Shown here: positions 25,597-34,806 of the stretch, piece after piece
How positions within the stretch are numbered: the first letter of the stretch is position 1
Layout of the letters: each line of letters opens with the position of its first letter
Source: Oscillatoria princeps RMCB-10
Lineage (GTDB): Bacteria; Cyanobacteriota; Cyanobacteriia; Cyanobacteriales; Oscillatoriaceae
NCBI GenBank assembly: GCA_019359235.1
Contig: JAHHHT010000025.1
Span: 58,414 to 122,413, forward strand
Reading direction: 5' to 3'
Length of the DNA: 64,000 bases
The notes under the pieces: generated by a model
What the model was told of the DNA's origin: nothing
Databases searched by the model: none
The model's input: only the letters and a program-made list of their open reading frames with translations
Translations under genes and position numbers: made by a program

Positions 25597-28500
25597 ATGA
25601 CGAACTCCCAAATTTCGGGCAACCAACTCGAAGCTCAATCTAACCGGCCCCAAAAAACGCCAAAGACCTGGCTGGTTCTGCTAACCCGCACCGGCATCGC
25701 CCTCAGCGTCGTCGCAGTCGCTGGCGGTGCCGCCGGCGCAGCATGGCTGTGGCATTTTGTCAATACCGAGCTAGCACCCCTCGTCGCCACCGAGCTGACC
25801 AAAACACTGAAACGCCCCGTAAAACTCGGGCGATTGGAAAGCTTGTGGCTCACCGGCCTGCGCTTTGGCCCCTCCGAACTCCCCCCCACAAACACCGATC
25901 CAGACCGAGCCTCAGTCTCTGCCGTAAAAGTCGGCTTCAATATCCCTCAGCTGCTCGCAACTCGCACCCTCAACCTAGACATCACCCTCATCAAGCCAGA
26001 CGTCTACATCGAGCAAGACCAAAACGGCCAGTGGGTAATCATTCCCGAAATCACGGCACCTGAAACTCAAGGGCCAGTGAAAATCGATCTCGACACCGTG
26101 CGGCTGGAAAATGCCAGAGTCGTCTTGCGCCCGCAAGCCAAAGAGAGCCTGCGCCCACGCCCAGCCGCAGGGCCGGCCCCCAGTGGCCTCCCGAACGCCG
26201 GCCAGCCGGCTGCCCCGGCACGGCAGGCAGCAACTCCCGCTGTAGGGGCGGGCCCCCGTGCCCGCCCCGCACCCACCCCTGCAGGAGCCGCCCCCCCAAG
26301 CCGCCCCCCCGCAGCACCAGCGCTCGTCGAATTGCAACTCCAGAGCGGCAGCCTCAAACTGAGCGACCGCTACCAGAAACTCAACTACGAAGTGCAAGGC
26401 GCAGCAACCGCCGGCGGCAACTTCAAAATCTCCGGCGACACAGCACTTCCCGAACAGAAAACCAATCTAACCGTCACAGCGCAGGATTTTCCCGCCACAG
26501 AACTCGACCGGCTCGCCAAAGGCACCGTCAAACTCCCGATTGACTTGAGCGCCGGCGCTCTCGATGCCAACCTGCAAATCCAGCTGCGACAAAATGAACT
26601 CCTCGACTTCAAAGGAGTTGCCGGACTTCATACCGTTACAGCTAAAATCGATCCCTTGCCCAAACCCCTCACGCAAACCAATGGCCAGCTGCGATTCAAC
26701 AGCCCGCTGAAAGTCTCAGTCGAAAACGTCACCACCACCTACGGCCAAATCCCCGTGCGAGCCAGCGGATTAATCGCCCTCAAAGAAAACTCCAACCTGG
26801 CCATTCAAGTCCCCCAAGTCAGCGTCAAAGACGCCCTAGAAACCCTGCAAGTTCAGGTGCCCTTACCGATCGCCGGAGAGGTGCAAGCCAACCTAAACGT
26901 CACAGGGCTCGTCACCGCACCGGTAATTTCGGGAACCGTCAGCACCCTCTCCTCTCCCTCTCTGCCTTTTAATCTCCCCGGAACCTCCGGGGGTTCCGCC
27001 CCTGCAAAACCGCCTTTGCAGGTTGACCGCATCGGCGTTAGCAGCTTTGGCTTTGGCTTCACCCTCTCTGAAGGAACCCTGCAACTGCGCGACATTAAAG
27101 CCACACCGGCTGTCGGCGGCCAAGTCACCGGCTCGGGCGCAATCCAAATGGGCTCCTCAAACAGCCCCCCCCAACTCAACCTGCAACTAAAAGCCAGCAA
27201 CGTCCCCGGAGACGCCCTCGCCTCCCTTTACGGCGTCTATCTCACCGGCATGAGCATCGGACCGATTGACGCACAAGCCAAAATTGCTGGCCCGGGCGAC
27301 GACCTGCAAACGGCAGCCCAGTGGCAGGCACCCAAAGCCACCTATCCTGCCAAAGGCGAAATCACCATCATCGGAGCCAGCCAAACCGCCCTCCTGCGCA
27401 ACACCGTCGCCCAAGTCGCCGGCGGCACTGTCGCCATCTCCGGGCAAATCACCGACAAGCAGTGGCAGCTGGAAGCAGTCCCCACCGGCATAGCACTGGC
27501 TGAACTCCCCTCAATCCCCACTGCGGGCCCGCAGCCAGACCCCACCCGGCAGGCGATCTCTCTTCCGCCTGCTGTCTACCGCCAAAAGCCTGTCGTCCTC
27601 ACTGGTAACATCCGCCTTTCCGGCACTACCAAAGAAGTTAGCACAGAAACTATTCAAGCGGATGGCGGCGTAACGGTCAGCCTGGCCGCCGGCACCGCCA
27701 GCATCGAGGGGGCACTTCAAAAGGGCCGGTGGCAGGCAACTGTCACTCCCTCCGCCATGCAGCTGAGCCAGCTGGCACAAATCGCTAACACGGAATTATT
27801 CCAAACTTCAGACTTCAAACTCCCCGCAGCCAGCCTCACCGGCAGCCTCACCGGCGGCAGCATTCGCCTGTCCGGCACCGCACAGGCCATTACCCCAGAA
27901 TCCATTAATGCCAGCGCCGATCTGGGCATAAGCTTTGCCGGCGGCGCAGCCAGCATCGCCGGCACCCTCTCGGACGGCGCTTTCAGCGCCACCGTCTCCC
28001 CCGAGGGTCTTCAGCTCGACCGGCTGGCCGTCATCGCTGCTGACCTGAAACTCCTCAACCCCTCACAGCTGCGAACTCTCGCCCCAGTGCTCGGTGTGGG
28101 GGCTTCCGGCGCAAAGCCCCGGCTTGGCGGGCAAATCACCCTAGCTGGCAACGTGGGGCGGGCACGGGGACCCGCCCCTACAGCATCGACAATTAATGCT
28201 AAAGGAAATTTGCAGCTGAATGTCGCCGGCGGCAGCGTCAACCTCCAGGATATCGCAGTCGCAGGAGGCCGGTGGCAAGCTGCCGTCCGAGCTAACTCTG
28301 TGCCTGCCGCACCCTTCTTGCCGGCATCTCTGGGGCTTCCCGCCGGCGAACTCGGCGCTTTCTCCGGCAATTTCTCAGCCTCCGGCAGTGTGGCCGAGCT
28401 GGCGCTGAACACTGTCAGCGTCCAGGGTTCCGGAAGTCTCAACATTGCCGGCGGCGCAGCCAACCTGAGCGCCAAACTGAGCGGCGGACAGTGGTCAGCC

Positions 28501-31500
28501 ACCCTGGCCGCAGAAGATGTGCCGGTAGATCCTTTCTTGCCCGAATCTGTCGCCCAGTTTGGCTCCCAACTGGGACGGTTCACCGGCAAGTTCGCCCTCT
28601 CGGGCAGCGCCAGTGCCCTGACCGCAGACAGCATTCAAATTAACGGTTCCGGCAGATTGGCCATCGCCGGCGGCACCGCCACCGTCACGGCTTCCACCAC
28701 CGGCGGCAGGTGGGAAGCCTCTCTGGCTGCCCTTGACGTGCCGGTCAGCCCCTTCTTGCCGGAATTTAAGGGTGCCGGTGCCCTGTCGAACTTCACCGGC
28801 AATTTCGCCCTCTCAGGCAGCACAAATAACTTGACATTAGACGCAATTAGTGGTAAAGGCTCCGGACGGCTGGGAGTGGCCGGTGGCGCAGTCACAGTGG
28901 AGGAAGTGGCAGTGCAAAATGGCCGGTGGCAGGCTTCTGTGAGAGGCGCAGGCATAGGGCTGAGCCCCTTTGTGCCAGAATTGCCAGGAGTGGCCGCCGG
29001 CCAGTTCAACCTGTCGGGCAGCCTCAGCCAGCTAACACCGGCAGGCATTAAAGCCGCAGGCTCCGTTACCGTCGCTGCGGGCTCTTCCAGCCCTGCGGAT
29101 GTGCCTGCCGCCCGAGCGGCGGCCCAATTCTTGCCTCTGACGGCCTCAGTGCAGTGGGATGGCCAGCAGCTGCGAGTGGAGCGGGCAGCGGCTCAGGGAC
29201 TGACCGCCAGCGGCACGGTCAGCGTGCGAGCACCTTCTTTCTCCTCTGTTGAGGTAACCGGCTTCGATTTCAACGTGGCGGCGGAAAGGTTCAATCTCGC
29301 CGCCGTGCCGGTAGACCAGCCCCCGGCATTGCAAGTCAAAGGCAGCACAGACTTCACGGGGCGGATATTCGGAACGCTGAGCGCCCCCAGTGTGACAGGG
29401 AATCTCCGCCTGTATGACTTTGCCATCAATGAAGTGGCTTTCGAGCCCGTCCTCGCCGGCAGTGTGGACTTTGCCTTGGGCAGGGGTGGCTCGCTGCAAT
29501 TGAGTGGCAATGGGGACAAAATCGAAGCCAGCGTGGACGCCAACAACCAGCCGGTCGCCTTTTTGGTGCGCCGGGGTGAGGCGCTAGCTAGAGGCACGAA
29601 CACGCCGCAACCGGACGGGGCCTATCGCCTGCGCCTGGAAATCGAACAGTTTCCCCTCGGGATTGTCAAACTGACGCCCCCTGCTGTGCCTGGACCCCTT
29701 GCGCCCCTGCTGGCTTCCGGGACTCTCTCCGGGCAGGCGTCGGGAAACTTTGATCTGACCTTGCCGCCGAATCTACTTTCCGCCGGTGATTTCGCTTCCC
29801 TGCTCGACCGGGCTATTATATCAGGTAATGTTTCAATTGTCAACCCCAAAATAGGATATTTAGCAGCTGACCGGCTGGGAGGCCAGTTCGAGCTGTCGCG
29901 GGGGGTGGCAACGCTGACTTCTGGCGAGTTGCAGATGGGGAAGAGCGTCTATATGGCTAGCGGTCGGGTGACTCTGGGCGAAGACCCGCAGTTCTTGGCA
30001 AATGTGAGAATTGCTGCCGGTGAGGTGCACGATGTGGTGGCGGCGGCGCAGCGGTTGAGGCTGCAGGACTTTATCGGCGGGCTGGGGCCGGCTGAATATG
30101 GCACGGCGACTGACGTGCCCGGTTATGGTGCCGGGCTGCCGGGGGCGGACTTGCTCGCGCAGCTGCGCCGGTTTTCCGAAATCGACGCCCTCGTGCAAGC
30201 GGCCCTCGATCGGCGAGATGCCGCTCCCCTGCCGGATATCGCGGAGTTGCGGGGCACTTTTGGGGGGGAAATCGAGGTGGCTGGCTCTCTGTCAGGGGGG
30301 GTGAGGGCGAATTTTCAGCTGGATGCAGAAAAATGGCAGTGGGGCCAGTATGCGGTGGATAAAATCGCTTTGAATGGCAGTTTTGCGGACGGGGCTCTGA
30401 CTGTAGCGCCGGTGCGCTTGCAGGCGGGGGAAACTGTGGTGGCTTTTTCTGGGAAAGTTGGCGCACTGGAGCAGTCGGGGCAGCTGGAGGTGGAAAATTT
30501 GCCGGTTGAGGAGCTGGAATCGTTTGTGGGAAAATTTACTGAGCTGCCGCCGGTGGATGTCACCGGCAAGCTGAATCTCAAAGCCACTCTGGCAGGCAAT
30601 TTGTTCCAGCCGCAAGTGAGAGGGGAACTGACGCTGGCGTCCGGGACTTTGAACCGGACGCCGGTGCGCAGTGCGGTGGCGAGTTTCTTGTACGGCGACT
30701 CGCGCTTGAATTTTGCTTCTACGATTGTGGTCACGCCTCCGCAACCGATTCAAATTTCCGGCAGTTTGCCCTATCCGGCAATTCCTGGCAACGACCAGAT
30801 TAAGTTGACGGTGAATCTCAAGGATGAAGGTTTGGCGCTGTTAAATTTGCTGACGCGCCAGGAAATCAAGTGGGTGAGCGGTAAGGGGCAAGTGCAGGTG
30901 GGCGTAGGGGGGACTTTGGAGCAGCCAACAGTTAATGGCGTGGCTGTGGTGGAGAATGCCACGCTTGAGGCGAGGCTGCTGCCGGAACCTGTGACAGGCG
31001 TCACCGGCACAATCCAGTTTAAACGCGATCGCATTACAGTCGCGAGCATTGAGGGCCGGTTCAGCGATGGACAGATTGGGGTGCGGGGGGTGCTGCCGAT
31101 TGCTAGCCCCCTGCAACCGGGCGATCCGGACTTGCAGAATCCCCTGACGGTCACTCTGCAGCAACTGGCGGTGAATCTCAAGGGGCTGTACCGGGGCGGT
31201 GTTGCCGGTTCGGTTGGGATCGGCGGCACGGCGCTGGAACCGGAAATTGGAGGGACTGTGACGGTGAGCAATGGCCGGGTGTTGCTGGCTGACCCGCAGT
31301 CAATGGCTGCTGCTAGTGGGGCGGGCGGTGGGGTAGCCGCTGGGGGTCCGGAGCTGAGTTTCAATAACCTGCGGCTGATTTTGGGGGAGAATGTGCAAAT
31401 CGCTCGCGAGCCGGTGCTCAACCTGGTGGCGGCGGGCGACCTGACTCTCAATGGCCCGCTGTATGAGCTGCGCCCTTCTGGGACGATTCGCCTCAAGCGC

Positions 31501-32181
31501 GGCGAGGTGAATCTGTTTGCGGCTCAGTTCCGTTTGGCCGGTGGCTACGAACACAAGGCTACTTTCAGCCCTGAAAGGGGTTTGGACCCCTACCTGGATG
31601 TTCGGTTGCGGGCAAATGTTTCGGAAGTGACGCAAGCTCGGCTGCCTTCTGCGGCGACTCCTTCTGAGATTGCTGACCTTCCTGCCACTAGCCTCGGACA
31701 GACGCAAACTGTGCGGGTTGAAGCTAGGGTGGACGGGCCGGTGAGCCGGCTGTCGGAGAGTCTGCAGCTAACCAGCGAACCCTCTCGCAGCGAATCTGAA
31801 ATTGTGGCTTTGCTGGGTGGGGGGTTTTTGAATACTTTGGGACAGGGGGACACGACGCTGGCCATCGCTAATTTGGCCGGTTCGGCTTTGCTGTCGCCGG
31901 TTGAGTCGTTCCTGTCTCAAGCTTTGGGGCTGAGCGAGTTTCGCTTGTTCCCGACTGCGATTACTAGGGATGGGACGCGCAGTTCTACTCTGGGCTTGGC
32001 TGCTGAGGCCGGCTTTGATGTGACGGGCAAGATTTCTTTCTCTGTGCAGCGGGTTCTGACTGACAATCAGCCGGCTCAATTCGGTCTGCGCTACCGGCTC
32101 AATAATGAGACTCTCCTGCGCGGCACAACCGATTTGTCTGGGGACAGTCGGGCTACGGTTGAGTACGAACTCCGGTTTTAG
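25597..32181 (+). CDS. TamB/DUF490-family giant AsmA-like protein
   Basis: ATG at 25597 (GAGGGTGAG just upstream) gives 2194 residues; the earlier in-frame TTG at 25549 is unlikely. One N-terminal membrane anchor (~residues 28-55) is followed by a very long beta-rich periplasmic rod with repeated AsmA-like units (residues ~850-1160 hold several ~80-residue repeats of the FTGNFALSGS...SGRLAIAGGTATV type). The C-terminal ~400 residues fit the TamB domain, with GGGFLNTLGQGD, LSEFRLFPT and a terminal GLRYRLNNETLLRGTTDLSG...VEYELRF barrel-like end. TamB/AsmA-like proteins bridge inner and outer membranes and support lipid transport or outer-membrane assembly. A Pro/Ala-rich insert near residue 210 and a stretch near residue 855 come from dispersed repeats. 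Confidence 0.9.
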   Translation: MTNSQISGNQLEAQSNRPQKTPKTWLVLLTRTGIALSVVAVAGGAAGAAWLWHFVNTELAPLVATELTKTLKRPVKLGRLESLWLTGLRFGPSELPPTNTDPDRASVSAVKVGFNIPQLLATRTLNLDITLIKPDVYIEQDQNGQWVIIPEITAPETQGPVKIDLDTVRLENARVVLRPQAKESLRPRPAAGPAPSGLPNAGQPAAPARQAATPAVGAGPRARPAPTPAGAAPPSRPPAAPALVELQLQSGSLKLSDRYQKLNYEVQGAATAGGNFKISGDTALPEQKTNLTVTAQDFPATELDRLAKGTVKLPIDLSAGALDANLQIQLRQNELLDFKGVAGLHTVTAKIDPLPKPLTQTNGQLRFNSPLKVSVENVTTTYGQIPVRASGLIALKENSNLAIQVPQVSVKDALETLQVQVPLPIAGEVQANLNVTGLVTAPVISGTVSTLSSPSLPFNLPGTSGGSAPAKPPLQVDRIGVSSFGFGFTLSEGTLQLRDIKATPAVGGQVTGSGAIQMGSSNSPPQLNLQLKASNVPGDALASLYGVYLTGMSIGPIDAQAKIAGPGDDLQTAAQWQAPKATYPAKGEITIIGASQTALLRNTVAQVAGGTVAISGQITDKQWQLEAVPTGIALAELPSIPTAGPQPDPTRQAISLPPAVYRQKPVVLTGNIRLSGTTKEVSTETIQADGGVTVSLAAGTASIEGALQKGRWQATVTPSAMQLSQLAQIANTELFQTSDFKLPAASLTGSLTGGSIRLSGTAQAITPESINASADLGISFAGGAASIAGTLSDGAFSATVSPEGLQLDRLAVIAADLKLLNPSQLRTLAPVLGVGASGAKPRLGGQITLAGNVGRARGPAPTASTINAKGNLQLNVAGGSVNLQDIAVAGGRWQAAVRANSVPAAPFLPASLGLPAGELGAFSGNFSASGSVAELALNTVSVQGSGSLNIAGGAANLSAKLSGGQWSATLAAEDVPVDPFLPESVAQFGSQLGRFTGKFALSGSASALTADSIQINGSGRLAIAGGTATVTASTTGGRWEASLAALDVPVSPFLPEFKGAGALSNFTGNFALSGSTNNLTLDAISGKGSGRLGVAGGAVTVEEVAVQNGRWQASVRGAGIGLSPFVPELPGVAAGQFNLSGSLSQLTPAGIKAAGSVTVAAGSSSPADVPAARAAAQFLPLTASVQWDGQQLRVERAAAQGLTASGTVSVRAPSFSSVEVTGFDFNVAAERFNLAAVPVDQPPALQVKGSTDFTGRIFGTLSAPSVTGNLRLYDFAINEVAFEPVLAGSVDFALGRGGSLQLSGNGDKIEASVDANNQPVAFLVRRGEALARGTNTPQPDGAYRLRLEIEQFPLGIVKLTPPAVPGPLAPLLASGTLSGQASGNFDLTLPPNLLSAGDFASLLDRAIISGNVSIVNPKIGYLAADRLGGQFELSRGVATLTSGELQMGKSVYMASGRVTLGEDPQFLANVRIAAGEVHDVVAAAQRLRLQDFIGGLGPAEYGTATDVPGYGAGLPGADLLAQLRRFSEIDALVQAALDRRDAAPLPDIAELRGTFGGEIEVAGSLSGGVRANFQLDAEKWQWGQYAVDKIALNGSFADGALTVAPVRLQAGETVVAFSGKVGALEQSGQLEVENLPVEELESFVGKFTELPPVDVTGKLNLKATLAGNLFQPQVRGELTLASGTLNRTPVRSAVASFLYGDSRLNFASTIVVTPPQPIQISGSLPYPAIPGNDQIKLTVNLKDEGLALLNLLTRQEIKWVSGKGQVQVGVGGTLEQPTVNGVAVVENATLEARLLPEPVTGVTGTIQFKRDRITVASIEGRFSDGQIGVRGVLPIASPLQPGDPDLQNPLTVTLQQLAVNLKGLYRGGVAGSVGIGGTALEPEIGGTVTVSNGRVLLADPQSMAAASGAGGGVAAGGPELSFNNLRLILGENVQIAREPVLNLVAAGDLTLNGPLYELRPSGTIRLKRGEVNLFAAQFRLAGGYEHKATFSPERGLDPYLDVRLRANVSEVTQARLPSAATPSEIADLPATSLGQTQTVRVEARVDGPVSRLSESLQLTSEPSRSESEIVALLGGGFLNTLGQGDTTLAIANLAGSALLSPVESFLSQALGLSEFRLFPTAITRDGTRSSTLGLAAEAGFDVTGKISFSVQRVLTDNQPAQFGLRYRLNNETLLRGTTDLSGDSRATVEYELRF
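26242..26268. repeat. GTAGGGGCGGG hairpin translated inside the TamB-like gene
   Basis: GGGGCGGGCCCCCG / CGGGCACGGGGG-type palindrome, reading VGAGPRARP in the gene's frame within a Pro/Ala/Arg-rich insert (~residues 183-245) that has no match to the surrounding beta repeats. Confidence 0.65.
28153..28182. repeat. Second in-frame hairpin in the TamB-like gene, opposite orientation
   Basis: GGGGCGGGCACGGGGACCCG followed by CCCCTACA is the inverse of the 26242 element. It encodes VGRARGPAPT between beta repeats, with no frame change. Confidence 0.6.
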
Positions 32182-32202
32182 GGCATGGGGCATGGGGGAT
32201 GC

Positions 32203-32397
32203 AAGGATGCAAGGATGCAAGGATGCAAGGATGCAAGGATTGGGGATTGGGGATTGGGGATTGGGGATTGGGGATTGGCTTTCCCCTAACCCCCAACCCC
32301 TAACACCTGCAACCTAACACCTGAAACCTAACACCTAACCCCTAAACCCTAATCCCTAAACCCTAATCCCTAAACCCTAAATTCTAAACCCTAACAC
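32203..32397. repeat. Compound short tandem repeats, including telomere-like CCCTAAA
   Basis: Five units of GCAAGGAT are followed by six of GGGGATT and then by a decaying array of CCCTAACCC / ACCTAACACC / CCCTAAACCCTAAT words. GGGGATT and CCCCATG-type heptamers resemble the STRR short tandem repeats described in cyanobacteria. The array sits just after the TamB-like stop. A related TTAGGGG and CCCCATG array is at 35318-35370. Confidence 0.75.
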
Positions 32398-32435
32398 TTA
32401 GCTCAAGGTCGCGCCCAGCCCCAGCCATTCTTCAA

Positions 32436-32786
32436 TTACCTGGAAGATAACAGCTGAAAGAGTACCGAGTTAATAAAGCCAAGTGCCATTGCCCCAAGGA
32501 TTGCGCTCCAAATTCCCCACCGCAACCGAAAGCCTTCTACTAGAGCGGCGGCTAAGCCAAAGATAATGGCGTTGAGGATAATTGTGAAGAGGCCAAAGGT
32601 TAGAAAGGTTATGGGCAAGGCCAAGACAGCGAGGACTGGACGCACTAGGGCGTTCAAAATCCCAAAAACGGCAGCGGAGAATAATGCTTTGTTAAAGCTG
32701 TCTATTTCAACGCCAAGGGGCAGTTTGGAAAGGATAAACAAACTGACGGAGGTAACGAGCCATGTAATCAGAATCTGAACTATCAT
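32436..32786 (-). CDS. Phage-holin-family / YvlD-like small membrane protein
   Basis: A 116-residue protein with four predicted membrane helices (MIVQILITWLVTSVSLFILS; NKALFSAAVFGILNALVRPV; LAVLALPITFLTFGLFTIIL; WGIWSAILGAMALGFINSVL). It matches PF04020 (mycobacterial 4-TMS holin/YvlD). Despite the name, such proteins in free-living bacteria are usually chromosomal, not prophage, and no phage genes are nearby. Function unknown, possibly envelope-stress related. It converges with the TamB-like gene across the tandem repeats. Confidence 0.85.
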   Translation of the reverse strand: MIVQILITWLVTSVSLFILSKLPLGVEIDSFNKALFSAAVFGILNALVRPVLAVLALPITFLTFGLFTIILNAIIFGLAAALVEGFRLRWGIWSAILGAMALGFINSVLFQLLSSR

Positions 32787-33113
32787 GCTGATAATTTCCT
32801 CTGTGAGTGAAGTAATGCATGCAACACTTATGGGGGAAAGCTCCCTATCGAGAGGGTAGCAAAACTGTGCCGCCTGTTGCCGGTGCCGGCGGTTCCTTGC
32901 CAGCCGGTGCCGGTGCTGCTTTTATGGGCCCACTAGGACACCGGCCAAACCCGCTTCAGGCTTTCTTCAGTCCACTTCCCCATTACCTCCCTGTTTTTTG
33001 GGTTGCCGGCTGAATGCCGTGTCACCCATTGCGGGGATCTGCGTACCGCCACCGCTCTCAAGCGCCGGCGCTTTCCCAGGAGGGCTCTCTGTCTGCCGCA
33101 CCGGCCCTACCTG

Positions 33114-33181
33114 CCACGGGGGAGGGTGGCCACGGGGGAGGGCGGCCACGGGGGAGGGCGGCCACGGGGGGCCGCCCCTAC
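33114..33181. repeat. CCACGGGGGAGGGCGG 16-bp tandem repeat
   Basis: Three full units and a variant fourth that runs into GGGGGGCCGCCCCTA. Reverse-complement relative of the array at 23844. Confidence 0.7.
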
Positions 33182-33216
33182 CGCTGGGGGGCCTTTTAAT
33201 CTGCTTGTTACTTGAC

Positions 33217-33266
33217 AGGAGGCAGAGCCTCCAGAGCTTCGTTCCCAGGATCTGCCTGGGAACGAG
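33217..33266. repeat. Composite two-hairpin repeat, copy 2 (inverted)
   Basis: GGAGGCAGAGCCTCC then CGTTCCCAGGATC / CCTGGGAACG. This is the 4821-4870 element in the other orientation, with both hairpins retained. Confidence 0.7.
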
Positions 33267-33446
33267 GGGACTCTGGGCTTTGAAACTGAGGGGAGCAACA
33301 GAAGCTATCGATATTAACCCTGAGTGAGGCAGACATAGAGTTGTTCAATTGTCCCTATTTTGAGGTAAATTAGGGTATCTGGTGACGGGAGGGGCGCTCT
33401 CTGGTGCCTCCGAACGCGAACAGCTACCTCGCAGGACTCAACGGAA

Positions 33447-34790
33447 ATGGACAGTATTAAACAAGATTTTGCAACAGCGGTTAAGTATCAGAAGAGCGGT
33501 CAGCTCGCAGAAGCCGAATCACTGTACGCCAAAATCCTGCAACAGGATAATCATCACATTTCTTCCCTGATCAATCTGGGTATAATATATAAAGAAAAAG
33601 GCAATTTACAGGGGGCGATTCGGCTCTACAAACGGGCGCTTTTTCTGGAAGCTGATAATTTAGTAGCCAATTATCAACTCGCAGTGGCTATGCGTGCGCT
33701 CGGTCATCTTGAGGAAGCCCTCCAACACTATAAGAGAGCCTTAGTCGCTGAACCATTCGATGGTAATTTGCTCTATCAAACGGGGTCTACCCTGCTACAG
33801 CAAGAGAAGTTAGACGAGGCAATATTCTTCTTTAAGCACGCCCTCAAGATTACTCCAGATTCCACAACCATCCTTATGGAAATGGGGAACAGTCTGGTGC
33901 AGAAAGGGCAAATTGAAGCGGGGATGGAGTGCTATCAAAAAATATTGAGCATTTCGCCAAACTCTGTGCCGGCTTACAGTGGAATGGGCATGGCGCTCGT
34001 GCGGCAAAACCGGCTCAATGAGGCGCTGGACAGTTTTGAGCGCTGCTTGAAAATTGACCCGAATAACAAGAATGCTAAAATCTGGTCTTTTTTTGTGAAG
34101 AATTTGCTATCTGGAGCCAGCCAGGTCAAGTTTACCTATCAAGGGGTGCCAGTAATGTTCTGTATCACCGGCAAAAATCTGGCTGTCGAACTCGCCTACA
34201 TGACTGGAAACTTCTATGAAGTGAGCGAATTAGAGTTCGTCCGCCAAAACATTGGCCCTGATAGTGTTATCGCTGACGTTGGCTGCAACACCGGCAACCA
34301 TCTGGTGTATTTTGCTAAGTTTATGAGCGCCGCCAAGGTTATACCGCTTGAATTTCATCCGCGAGTCATCGAACTTTTAAGAAAAAATATCAGCCTGAAC
34401 GAGATAGCCAGCGCTGACCTGTCAAAGCTGGGGTGTGCGGTGGGTCGCCGCCGGGGAAAAGCTTCTTTGAAAGACCATCCCGCTCAAGATTTATGTTTGA
34501 CAGAAGTCTGGGAAGCTGAAGACGGGGAAATTGATATCCTTCCCCTGGATGAGCTGATAGCGGAAAAAATTGACCTGATAAAAATTGATGTCCAAAGTCT
34601 AGAAATAGAGGTTTTGCAGGGAGCGAGATCGCTAATTGCGGAGTATAAGCCAGACTTGCTGGTGGAAGTGACGAAATTTAACGACCCTCTATTTCAGACG
34701 TTAATAGAGATTCTCGGCTACGCGGTTGCGAAAAAGTTCGAGTACAAGAGCTACATCAATTATTATATCAAACCTGCCGGCAAAGATTAA
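33447..34790 (+). CDS. TPR-containing FkbM-family methyltransferase
   Basis: A 447-residue cytosolic protein. Residues ~5-215 are six TPRs (AEAESLYAKILQQDNHHISS, AIRLYKRALFLEADN, ALQHYKRALVAEP, AIFFFKHALKITPDS, and so on). Residues ~240-440 are an FkbM-type SAM-dependent methyltransferase: VIADVGCNTGNHLVYFAKF as the glycine-rich motif I, PLEFHPRVIELLRKNISLN as motif II, and DLIKIDVQSLEIEVLQGA, the FkbM hallmark. FkbM enzymes O-methylate sugars, polyketides or glycans. TPR fusion to methyl- or glycosyltransferases is common in cyanobacteria, often for surface polysaccharide. No glycan genes are adjacent. The stop codon lies within a terminator hairpin. Confidence 0.88.
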   Translation: MDSIKQDFATAVKYQKSGQLAEAESLYAKILQQDNHHISSLINLGIIYKEKGNLQGAIRLYKRALFLEADNLVANYQLAVAMRALGHLEEALQHYKRALVAEPFDGNLLYQTGSTLLQQEKLDEAIFFFKHALKITPDSTTILMEMGNSLVQKGQIEAGMECYQKILSISPNSVPAYSGMGMALVRQNRLNEALDSFERCLKIDPNNKNAKIWSFFVKNLLSGASQVKFTYQGVPVMFCITGKNLAVELAYMTGNFYEVSELEFVRQNIGPDSVIADVGCNTGNHLVYFAKFMSAAKVIPLEFHPRVIELLRKNISLNEIASADLSKLGCAVGRRRGKASLKDHPAQDLCLTEVWEAEDGEIDILPLDELIAEKIDLIKIDVQSLEIEVLQGARSLIAEYKPDLLVEVTKFNDPLFQTLIEILGYAVAKKFEYKSYINYYIKPAGKD

Positions 34791-34806
34791 ACCGGCAGCT
34801 TTTTAT
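34774..34806 (+). terminator. Rho-independent terminator of the FkbM gene
   Basis: CTGCCGG and CCGGCAG pair across an 11-base loop containing the stop codon, followed by CTTTTTATT. Confidence 0.55.

Larger units (their letters stand above)
32787..33446. other. Spacer upstream of the FkbM gene
   Basis: About 660 bp with no supported gene. Includes a CCGGTGCCGGCGG-rich segment (32880-32915), a 16-bp tandem repeat (33114-33181) and the composite double hairpin (33217-33266). Confidence 0.5.

Noticed and set aside
32203..32397. True telomere
   Set aside because: It is internal, degenerate and flanked by ordinary genes; other short tandem repeats of the same sort occur nearby.
32436..32786. Prophage remnant (because of the holin-family protein)
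   Set aside because: PF04020 proteins are common chromosomal membrane proteins, and no other phage gene is present.
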